Below are positions 25,415-32,505 of a stretch of 40,617 bases of DNA, piece after piece. Each line of letters opens with the position of its first letter. Position 1 is the first letter of the stretch. The translations under genes were made by a program, and so were the position numbers. Source of the DNA: Halieaceae bacterium (GTDB taxonomy: Bacteria > Pseudomonadota > Gammaproteobacteria > Pseudomonadales > Halieaceae); NCBI GenBank assembly GCA_003331685.1, contig QOPK01000001.1:1-40617 (forward strand), read 5' to 3'. The notes beneath the pieces are model-generated. The model saw only the letters and a list, made by a program, of their open reading frames with translations. It searched no databases and was not told the DNA's origin.

Positions 25415-26218
25415 ATGAAGCTGCGCTTACCCTCAGAGTTCCTCTATCAGGTGTTTGCCCTGCTGTTCGCCGTAATCGTGGTGCATGCCGCCTACGTTGG
25501 CGTGATTCGCCCGAGTGCAGACTCGCAGCTTGCGGTTCAGGCAGCCCAACAGGCGGCGGGGGAAGCCCCCACCGGTAACCGCTCGCTGGCGATCGTGATC
25601 AAGGATTACGAGCAGGAGGCCTGCTTTATCTTGATGCTCTGGGCGCTCGCGATCATGGGCCTCAAAGCCTCGCGCACGCACGCGGAAGCACAAATGCTGA
25701 ATCGCGATCTGATTGCCATCCCTGAAGGCACCAGCATCCTGCCCCGGGATGCCCGCGAACAGTCACGGTCGCTCGAGGCGCTGCCCTCTGAAGAACAGGA
25801 CTACTTGCTCCCCCGGGCACTCGGTAATGCGCTGAGTCGCTTTACCACCACCGGCAGTATTCCAGCAGTATCAGATGCGGTGCGCGAGCAGTGCGATATC
25901 GAAGCCGACCGGCTCGACTCAGAGCTCTCCATGGTGCGCTATATCTCCTGGGCGATTCCATCGATCGGCTTTATCGGCACCGTGCGAGGTATTGGCGACG
26001 CACTGGGCCAGGCCTACAAGGCGGTGGAAGGCGATATCTCCGGGGTGACCGTGAGCCTGGGGGTGGCCTTTAACAGCACCTTCGTGGCCCTGGTCTTGTC
26101 GATCATCATTATGTTCGCGCTGCATCAGTTGCAGTTGTCACAGGAGCGACTGGTGCTGAACACCCAGCGCTACATCGACCGCCATCTCTTGCGACATCTG
26201 TCGGTACCGCGCGGCTGA
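25415..26218 (+). CDS. MotA/TolQ/ExbB-family proton channel protein (cluster gene 7)
   Basis: 267 residues with four predicted transmembrane segments: about 8-31, 69-86, 176-197 and 211-240. The last two hold the family signature: WAIPSIGFIGTVRGIGDAL and SLGVAFNSTFVALVLSIIIM. Thr189 and Thr222 align with the pore threonines of ExbB/TolQ that face the ExbD/TolR Asp. An intervening cytoplasmic region (about 87-175) is as expected. Proteins of this family form the pentameric ring of a proton-driven motor. No conventional ExbD/TolR lies nearby; its likely partners are genes 9 and 10, whose N-terminal helices resemble ExbD. Gene 8 starts within its stop (TGATG). Confidence 0.92.
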   Translation: MKLRLPSEFLYQVFALLFAVIVVHAAYVGVIRPSADSQLAVQAAQQAAGEAPTGNRSLAIVIKDYEQEACFILMLWALAIMGLKASRTHAEAQMLNRDLIAIPEGTSILPRDAREQSRSLEALPSEEQDYLLPRALGNALSRFTTTGSIPAVSDAVREQCDIEADRLDSELSMVRYISWAIPSIGFIGTVRGIGDALGQAYKAVEGDISGVTVSLGVAFNSTFVALVLSIIIMFALHQLQLSQERLVLNTQRYIDRHLLRHLSVPRG

Positions 26219-27474
26219 TGCGACTCCTCGATTGCAACGACGCGTCACTGCGCCTTTGGAACGAGGGCGACGCGCTCTGGTCACCCGGCATCGTGTGGCT
26301 GAGCGGTGACCGCTATCTGTTTGGCGAGCCAGCCTGGGAACAAGCCCGCCGCGCTCCAAGGGAAATCAGTAACCGCTACTGGCATCGGCTTTCGACGCAG
26401 CCGCTGAGTCCGGCGCTGGGGCCCGCGCGACACACCGCCGACCTCGTACACGCCCACCTCGAAGCGTTGCTCGATGGCATGAGTGGCGATATCACGCTGG
26501 CGATTCCCGGGGCGATGGAGTCCGGGCAGTTATCGCTGTTGCTTGGCATCCTGCAGACCCTGCCCGTCACCGCCAGCGCTGTGGTGCACCGCAGCGCGCT
26601 AGTGGGGGCCGCCGCAGGGCAAACCTGCGCCCATGTCGAACTGCAATTGCATCAAGCCAGTATTACGTTGGTTAGTGTTGAGAAAGGCGTCGCGCGGGCG
26701 GGCGAGACCCAACTGCTACCGGGTCACGGTTTGCTCGGCCTGATGGACGACATTGCAGAGCGGATTGGCGAACAGTTTGTGGCCCAGACACGCTTCGACC
26801 CGCAACGACGCGCCGAGACCGAACAGGCGCTCTATTTACAACTCCCCGACCTGCTCCGATCGCTGGGCACTCAAAGCGAAGTCAGCTGCTCAGTAGAGGG
26901 CCATACCGCGCGCATCGCCGCGGATGCCCTGCGACCTGTGGGTGCGGCATTTACTCAAGCACTCGCACCGCTGTTGCCCCCGGGTACCGCACACATTGCG
27001 CTAGACGCCCTGCTGTCGGCCCTACCCGGACTGGACTTGCCCGTGCAGGCCACCACGACAGGGCCAGAGGTCATCCCCCTGATCGCAAATACCCTGGCGC
27101 CATCGGCGGGGGAACTGCACTTCCAGCGTGAGGCGCCCTGCGGCAGCGTGACTTCACCCGGGCAGACCCCAGCCGAGTCACAACAGCGTGCCGACGCATC
27201 GATGCAAGCCGAAACAGGCCAGACGGCGCCGGAGATCATTCAAACGCCTGGCTCCGCAACCCACTCTCTCAAGAGCGGCCATGCAGTGCCGCTCAGTCCA
27301 GGCAAGCACATCGCCGATGGCGTGAGCGTGGCGGAGTCCGGGGTCATCGACATTGCGCCCGGCACCCCTGCTGAACTCAATGATCAACCTGTTGAAGGGC
27401 GGGTCGCGGTCAATGCCGACGATAGGCTATGTGCCAGCGGGGTCGAGGTGCGCTTCATCACTGTGGATACGTGA
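26218..27474 (+). CDS. Cytoplasmic protein resembling a degenerate actin/Hsp70-fold ATPase, with FHA-like tail (cluster gene 8)
   Basis: 418 residues, no signal peptide or membrane helix, so cytoplasmic. The first 250 residues follow the plan of Hsp70/actin-fold proteins: LLDCNDASLRLW where the phosphate-1 loop would be, TLAIPG, and HVELQLHQASITLVSVEKG at the phosphate-2 position, then LPGHGLLGLMDDI. Canonical glycine-rich nucleotide motifs are missing, so ATP binding is doubtful. A Gln/Thr/Ser-rich linker follows (about 300-345). Residues about 350-418 resemble a small FHA-like beta domain (LNDQPVEGRVAVNADDRLC). Both assignments are from pattern only. As the only soluble cytoplasmic component it may dock on the channel protein or on the ATTFEP tails. 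Confidence 0.75.
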   Translation: MRLLDCNDASLRLWNEGDALWSPGIVWLSGDRYLFGEPAWEQARRAPREISNRYWHRLSTQPLSPALGPARHTADLVHAHLEALLDGMSGDITLAIPGAMESGQLSLLLGILQTLPVTASAVVHRSALVGAAAGQTCAHVELQLHQASITLVSVEKGVARAGETQLLPGHGLLGLMDDIAERIGEQFVAQTRFDPQRRAETEQALYLQLPDLLRSLGTQSEVSCSVEGHTARIAADALRPVGAAFTQALAPLLPPGTAHIALDALLSALPGLDLPVQATTTGPEVIPLIANTLAPSAGELHFQREAPCGSVTSPGQTPAESQQRADASMQAETGQTAPEIIQTPGSATHSLKSGHAVPLSPGKHIADGVSVAESGVIDIAPGTPAELNDQPVEGRVAVNADDRLCASGVEVRFITVDT

Positions 27475-27477
27475 TTC

Positions 27478-28569
27478 GTGGCCAGACGCAAGCGACAGTC
27501 CTCCACGTTTAACCTCAGCTTTCTCGACATCATGTCCTGCGGGTTCGGCGCGGTGGTGCTCGTGTTCCTGATCATCGATCACTCACTCGAAGTCGAGATC
27601 CGCACGGTGAATGCCGAAGTGCTGTCTGAAGTCGAGTTACTGGAGGAAGATATTCGCGAAGGTGAAGCGGGGCTGGTGCGCCTGCGCAATGCCCTCGATG
27701 AGGCCGATCTCGACATCGTGGAAGCCGATGGCCTGGCCCGGCGCATCACCGAAGAGCTTGATGAGTACGAAGCACTGATCGCCTCAATCGAAGAATCCGG
27801 CGTGAGTGACAGTGATGCCATCGCCAAATTGCAGGCTGAGATCAATCAGCTCGAGGAAGAGATTCGCCTACTTGAGGAGGCCTCCGAGGCTGAGGCCGGC
27901 CGGAGTGCCAGAGAGTTTGTGGGCGAGGGAAACCGGCAATACCTCACTGGCCTGAACCTGGGCGGCCGGCGCATTGCCATCATGGTGGATACCTCGGCCA
28001 GCATGCTGGCGAATCAGTTGGTGAACGTGATTCGCCTGCGTAACATGGATCCCGAGCTACAAAAGCAAGCAGGCAAATGGTCGCGGACGCTAGACACTGT
28101 TGACTGGCTGACCGCCCAACTGCCGGTGAATGCCCAGTTTCAGGTGATGACATTCAATACTGACGCCAAGCCCGCGCTGGCAGGCACCGAATCCCAGTGG
28201 CTGGAAGTGGCCGACACCCCCAAGCTGGAGGCCATCAGCCTCGCGCTCCGTGAACAGGTGCCAGCCGGCGGTACCAGTTTGCACAATGCCTTTGGCGCGC
28301 TGGCCGCCCTTCCCAGCCCGCCCGACAACATCTTTTTACTGACCGATGGCCTGCCGACTCAAGGAGAACGCGCGCCACGGGGCAGCCGGGTCAGCGGCAA
28401 CGAACGCCTCAAGCATTTTCGCGAGGCGATTCGCCGCCTGCCGCCCGGAGTGCCGGTGAACACGATTCTTTTTCCGATGGAGGGCGACCCCATGGCCGCC
28501 TCGGAGTACTGGCAGCTGGCCCGGGCCTCCAACGGTAGCTTTCTCTCACCCTCAACGGACTGGCCCTGA
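27478..28569 (+). CDS. ExbD-like membrane helix fused to coiled coil and VWA domain (cluster gene 9)
   Basis: 363 residues from a GTG start three bases after gene 8. A basic N-terminus (MARRKRQ) precedes one transmembrane helix with FNLSFLDIMSCGFGAVVLVF. Its Asp17 in FLD sits where ExbD and MotB have the proton-carrying Asp (ExbD: PFIDVM). Residues about 40-140 are a heptad-rich acidic coiled coil. Residues about 165-363 are a periplasmic VWA domain with full MIDAS: DTSAS (171-175), Thr266 in GGTSLHNAF and Asp290 in LLTDG. It is likely the stator-like partner of the ExbB-type gene 7. There is no OmpA-type peptidoglycan-binding domain. It is paralogous to gene 10 at the N-terminus. Confidence 0.88.
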   Translation: MARRKRQSSTFNLSFLDIMSCGFGAVVLVFLIIDHSLEVEIRTVNAEVLSEVELLEEDIREGEAGLVRLRNALDEADLDIVEADGLARRITEELDEYEALIASIEESGVSDSDAIAKLQAEINQLEEEIRLLEEASEAEAGRSAREFVGEGNRQYLTGLNLGGRRIAIMVDTSASMLANQLVNVIRLRNMDPELQKQAGKWSRTLDTVDWLTAQLPVNAQFQVMTFNTDAKPALAGTESQWLEVADTPKLEAISLALREQVPAGGTSLHNAFGALAALPSPPDNIFLLTDGLPTQGERAPRGSRVSGNERLKHFREAIRRLPPGVPVNTILFPMEGDPMAASEYWQLARASNGSFLSPSTDWP

Positions 28570-28578
28570 GCCTCTGAT

Positions 28579-29577
28579 ATGCCAGCACGACGCGCCCCCG
28601 CTGAATTCTCACTGTCTTTTCTGGACGTGATCTGCTGTGGCTTCGGCGCTGTGATTCTGCTGCTCATGATCACCAAGACCGTGCAGCCGCAGGTGATTGA
28701 GCAAGCCATGGTCGATGCTGAATCGGCGGTCGCCGAATTGACCGAGCAGCTCTTCGAGATCCGGGGCGAAACCACCATTCTCAACCGTGACCTCAATGTG
28801 AAACGTGAACAGGTCTCGGAATACGAGGAGAAGATTGCAATTCTGCAGGGCACCTTGGCACGCACGCGCTCTGAGTACGACGCGCTCAGCACCTCGCAAA
28901 ATGCCAACGCCATCATCCGTGAACAGCTGGCTATTGCGCGACAACAGCTTTCGGAAGAAGAGCTGCGGCTACTGGGTCGCAACGCCGAGAAAAAGAATCA
29001 GCTCATCGGCGGTATTCCGGTCGACAGCGAATACATCATCTTCATCATCGACACCTCGGGCTCGATGTTCTCCTATGCGTGGGAACGCATGCTTCAGGAG
29101 ATGGAAGCGACACTGAATATCTATCCTGAAGTCAAAGGCATTCAGGTGCTCAATGACATGGGCAATTATCTATTCAGCCGCTACCGTGGCGAATGGATAC
29201 CGGATACCCCGGCCCGTCGCAGTCTGATACTGCAGAATTTGCGCAACTGGAATGTGTTCTCCAACTCGTCACCAGTAGAGGGCATCACCAATGCGGTGCG
29301 CACCTTCTACGACCCCGGCAAGAAAATTTCGATTTACGTGTTCGGCGATGAATTCACCGGCGCCTCGATTCAGGAAGTGGTGCAAGTCGTTGACCGTTTG
29401 AACGCAGAAGCCGCCAGTGGCGAGCGCCGCGTGCGCATCCACGCAGTGGGCTTTCCCGTACAGTTCATCAGGCCTCCCGAGCTACAGGCGACGGGGGTAC
29501 GGTTTGCTACACTGATGCGAGAACTGACCCTAAGGAATGGGGGTAGCTTCGTTGGCCTCAACGATTTTCGACCTTAA
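28579..29577 (+). CDS. Second ExbD-like helix, coiled coil and VWA protein (cluster gene 10)
   Basis: 332 residues. The transmembrane helix FSLSFLDVICCGFGAVILLL shares F-x-LSFLD(V/I)-x2-CGFGAV with gene 9, including Asp16. A coiled coil spans about 40-140. The VWA domain (150-332) has DTSGS (158-162) and an acidic VFGDEF loop around Asp257. The MIDAS Thr motif is altered (VEGITNAV rather than GGTSLHNA), so metal binding may differ from gene 9. Two ExbD-like paralogues would suit the dimer that fits inside an ExbB-type pentamer. Its 3' end overlaps gene 11 by 41 bases. Confidence 0.86.
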   Translation: MPARRAPAEFSLSFLDVICCGFGAVILLLMITKTVQPQVIEQAMVDAESAVAELTEQLFEIRGETTILNRDLNVKREQVSEYEEKIAILQGTLARTRSEYDALSTSQNANAIIREQLAIARQQLSEEELRLLGRNAEKKNQLIGGIPVDSEYIIFIIDTSGSMFSYAWERMLQEMEATLNIYPEVKGIQVLNDMGNYLFSRYRGEWIPDTPARRSLILQNLRNWNVFSNSSPVEGITNAVRTFYDPGKKISIYVFGDEFTGASIQEVVQVVDRLNAEAASGERRVRIHAVGFPVQFIRPPELQATGVRFATLMRELTLRNGGSFVGLNDFRP

Positions 29578-30358
29578 TCCGTCCGGATTCGGACGATGGC
29601 TTTTGATGCTGTGCCTCGCGCTGCTCGCTGCTGGGTGTTCCACAAAGCAGGTGGTGGTTGAGGGCAATTTCCCCACGCCGCTGCTTGATCCCCTGCCGAT
29701 TACGCTGGGGGTGATTTATCCCTCTGCCTTTGCCGGGCACGAATTTTTTGATGAGGCCAAAGGCCGCGCCGAGTCAGACTGGCTGGTGAAAACCGGCGAG
29801 GCGCAAGTGGAGTTTTGGGACATCCTGTTTGGCGGCATGTTTGAAGAGGTGGTGCATATCCGCGACTGGGAGACAGTGCAGAGCAGGGGTCCTGAAATCG
29901 ACGGCGTGCTGATACCTGCCATTGCTGATTTGCAGTACACGGTCCCGACACACACCAACGTCAAGATCTATGAGATCTGGATGCGTTATGAATTCCGTTT
30001 GGTAGATATTGCCGCTATCCATCAACAGGAAGACGGCGCGCTGAGCTTCAACCCTGATGAGCGTCTAGCTGCTTGGCCTATTACGGCCTACGGCAAGACA
30101 CCCACAGCCTTTCTGCAAACCGACGAGGAAGCGGTCAACCTCGCCGCAGTGGTCGCGCTGCGTGACGCGGGCGCACACTTCGTTACCTCATTCGGGACCA
30201 CGCCGGACGTCGCAGTATGGTTGGACAGTATCGCGAGACGCGAGCAGGATGCGTTGCTCTCATCGAACGACGACACCAGCGAACCTGAGCCTGTTACTAA
30301 ACCGACCCAGCCACCCTCCTCCGCCGAAGACAAACCGGATATTGGAGAGGCGCTATGA
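29537..30358 (+). CDS. Lipoprotein of unknown function (cluster gene 11)
   Basis: 273 residues from the ATG at 29537, inside the end of gene 10. The lipobox is LLAAGC with Cys34 and Ser at +2, so outer-membrane sorting is expected. The mature part has an alpha/beta look: ITLGVIYPSAF, then DGVLIPAIADLQYTVP, KIYEIWMRYEFRLVDI, and VVALRDAGAHFVTSF. This recalls the CsgG/GNA1162-like lipoprotein fold, by pattern only. The tail after about residue 240 is Glu/Pro/Thr-rich. It overlaps gene 12 by ATGA. The start is the least certain in the cluster because of the long overlap. Confidence 0.75.
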   Translation: MGVASLASTIFDLNPSGFGRWLLMLCLALLAAGCSTKQVVVEGNFPTPLLDPLPITLGVIYPSAFAGHEFFDEAKGRAESDWLVKTGEAQVEFWDILFGGMFEEVVHIRDWETVQSRGPEIDGVLIPAIADLQYTVPTHTNVKIYEIWMRYEFRLVDIAAIHQQEDGALSFNPDERLAAWPITAYGKTPTAFLQTDEEAVNLAAVVALRDAGAHFVTSFGTTPDVAVWLDSIARREQDALLSSNDDTSEPEPVTKPTQPPSSAEDKPDIGEAL

Positions 30359-31038
30359 GCCGGCAATATACAGCGTGGCAGGCAGCTCGCGTTGCCGGGC
30401 TGTTCCTGCTGGCGGTGCTCTTGGGTGGGTGCGTGAATGCCACCGTCGATGAGATGACCTATAACGAACCGGTCGCTGGCATTGGTGAGTCCAGCGTGGT
30501 GATTCTGGGCAGGCGCCACAAGCCAGACTACGACACCGAATTTGATTTCATTGAGTGCATTGGCGATCACATCCACAGTGGCGACCCCAGTATCGAAGTG
30601 ATCAATGAAATTGCTTTTATTAACCAGTTCTACCCCTGGTTCGAACCACGCACTGCACCGCTCCAGCCACAGACGATCGACCGGCTCCTGCAGCTGCCCC
30701 CGGTTGCAGCGCGCTTTCATGAAATGAAACTCGAGTACATGATCTGGGTCGACGGCAGTACCGAGAACACCGACAGCGTCGGATCAATGAGTTGCGGCAT
30801 CGGCCCCGGGGTCGCGGGCTGCTTTGGCTTTGGCACCTGGGGAACCGAATCCGAATACGAAGCCACCATTTGGGATTTCACCGACAAAGTCGAGGTGGGC
30901 CGGGTCAGCGCACAAACGAGCGGGCAAAACTACATGCCGGCTGTGGTCGTGCCGATTCCGATCATCGCGCCAGTGCAAGGCACGGCCTGTGACAGTCTGG
31001 GCGATCAGCTGCTGGAATATCTCTCGGCCTTTCACTGA
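30355..31038 (+). CDS. Lipoprotein of unknown function (cluster gene 12)
   Basis: 227 residues; lipobox VLLGGC with Cys26 and Val at +2. I do not recognise the family. The mature protein begins with a short beta-rich region (SSVVILGRRH), carries LEYMIWVDGS, and has several further cysteines (ECIGD, SCGIGPGVAGC, TACDS) that could form disulfides in the periplasm. A Gly-rich CGIGPGVAGCFGFGTWG segment lies near residues 145-163. It is the fourth lipoprotein of the operon, coupled to gene 11 by ATGA and followed three bases later by the M48 protease gene. Confidence 0.78.
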   Translation: MSRQYTAWQAARVAGLFLLAVLLGGCVNATVDEMTYNEPVAGIGESSVVILGRRHKPDYDTEFDFIECIGDHIHSGDPSIEVINEIAFINQFYPWFEPRTAPLQPQTIDRLLQLPPVAARFHEMKLEYMIWVDGSTENTDSVGSMSCGIGPGVAGCFGFGTWGTESEYEATIWDFTDKVEVGRVSAQTSGQNYMPAVVVPIPIIAPVQGTACDSLGDQLLEYLSAFH

Positions 31039-31041
31039 GTC

Positions 31042-32478
31042 ATGAACGCTCTTCTCGCGCAGCGACTTTCTGTACTGACACTCACAGCGCTCTTATGGGC
31101 GGCATGGGCGGGCAGTGTCAGTGCTGCCTCCACCGTCACCATCGGCGGTAAATCCGTGGAACTGCCCGATGACATCGCGGAAGAACACCAAAAGCTCATC
31201 GATAACATTGGGATCTACGATGATCCAGAGCTCGACGCTTATGTTCGAGGGGTGGGTGAACGTCTATTGCGAGACTCGGGCATCACCAAGCCAGAATTCA
31301 GTTTTACGCTGCTGGACTCACCTGACATCAATGCCTTCGCGCTGCCGGGCGGCCTGATTTACGTCAACCGCGGCCTCTTGGCGTATCTCGACACCGAGGC
31401 GGAGCTCGCCGGCGTACTGGCCCATGAGATTGGCCACATCACCGAGCGGCATCATTCGCGGCGACAAACTGCGTCCTTCACGTCCAAGGTCGCCGCCGTG
31501 TCTGCCTATATCCTAACTGGCTCAGGCGATGTCTATGACGCGGCCAGCATGTACGGCGCCGAGATCATCTCGGGTTTCGGCCGCGACATGGAGCTCGAAG
31601 CCGACTCAGCCGGCGCAGAGTATCTGCATCAAACGGGTTACGACGTGGACTCCATGCTGTCGGTAATCGGTGTGCTGAAGGATCAGGAGCAGTACCGGCG
31701 CGTAAAAGCCAAGGCAAGCGGCAAACCATCCGGCACCTACCACGGGCTCTACGCCAGCCACCCGCGCAACGACCTGCGATTGCAGACAGTGATCAGGGCC
31801 GCAAACGAGCTCGATATTGACGAGATGCCCGAGAACCCTGAGATCCCCGGCGAGTACCGCCGGCAGACCGAAGGGATGGTTTACGGAGCGAGTGCCGCCG
31901 CACAGGGAGAGCCAAACCGGTTCTATCACAACAAGCTCAATTTCACCTTTGCCCACCCACCCGGCTGGACAGTGGCCCAGTCGAGCCGAGCGATTGTTGC
32001 AAAATCGGCGGATGGCAGTCAGACGTTGTCCATTGGTTTGGCACGCATTGACCCAGACAAGGACACCGAGGCGAGCCTTATTGCCAGCGCCCAGGGAGAC
32101 GTCACTGACTTCGAGGTGCTGGAGCAATATGGCCTGAACGGCTCCACCGCCGTGGCCTCAAGCGGTGGGCAGTCCGTTCGGCTCGCAGTGATTGATCACA
32201 GTTACCGCTTTCTGTTTGAGGGCGAAGCACCAGATCTTGGCGCGGCCGATAAGGATTTCCGGACCATTATCGACAGCTTCCGCCCCCTAGCAGGCCGCGA
32301 GAAAGTCACGGGCACCAGCCACACGCTGCACTACATTCAGGTGCCCCGTGGGGCGACCTTTGCGTCACTGGCGAGCAGCGTGAAATTGCCCGATGCCGAA
32401 AATCAGCTGCGGCTGATCAATGGCTACTACCCCAGCGGCGAGCCGCGCACCGGAGATTGGGTTAAAGTCATCCGCTGA
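31042..32478 (+). CDS. Periplasmic M48-family zinc metalloprotease
   Basis: 478 residues. A signal peptide (VLTLTALLWAAWAGSVSA) is followed by a peptidase M48 domain with HEIGHITERHH near residue 128 (zinc ligands in HExxH) and ELEADSAGAEYL carrying the third ligand Glu. INAFALPGGLIYVNRGLL precedes the active site, as in the BepA/LoiP group. The C-terminal third holds an extra beta-rich domain, and the last 50 residues (VPRGATFASLASSVK onward) resemble a LysM-like or glycan-binding module. It may process or quality-control envelope components, possibly those of the preceding genes, to which it is joined by a 3-bp gap. Confidence 0.9.
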   Translation: MNALLAQRLSVLTLTALLWAAWAGSVSAASTVTIGGKSVELPDDIAEEHQKLIDNIGIYDDPELDAYVRGVGERLLRDSGITKPEFSFTLLDSPDINAFALPGGLIYVNRGLLAYLDTEAELAGVLAHEIGHITERHHSRRQTASFTSKVAAVSAYILTGSGDVYDAASMYGAEIISGFGRDMELEADSAGAEYLHQTGYDVDSMLSVIGVLKDQEQYRRVKAKASGKPSGTYHGLYASHPRNDLRLQTVIRAANELDIDEMPENPEIPGEYRRQTEGMVYGASAAAQGEPNRFYHNKLNFTFAHPPGWTVAQSSRAIVAKSADGSQTLSIGLARIDPDKDTEASLIASAQGDVTDFEVLEQYGLNGSTAVASSGGQSVRLAVIDHSYRFLFEGEAPDLGAADKDFRTIIDSFRPLAGREKVTGTSHTLHYIQVPRGATFASLASSVKLPDAENQLRLINGYYPSGEPRTGDWVKVIR

Positions 32479-32505
32479 TCTCTCAAGCCAAGTGGACCTG
32501 CCGTT

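Noticed and set aside
27478..29577. BatA/BatB-type or MoxR-VWA system
   Set aside because: The VWA domains are C-terminal to an ExbD-like helix, and there is no MoxR AAA+ ATPase in the window.
17431..31038. Zorya-type anti-phage defence system
   Set aside because: There is an ExbB/MotA-like protein, but no ZorB with an OmpA domain, no helicase or nuclease effector, and the other genes are lipoproteins and periplasmic scaffolds.
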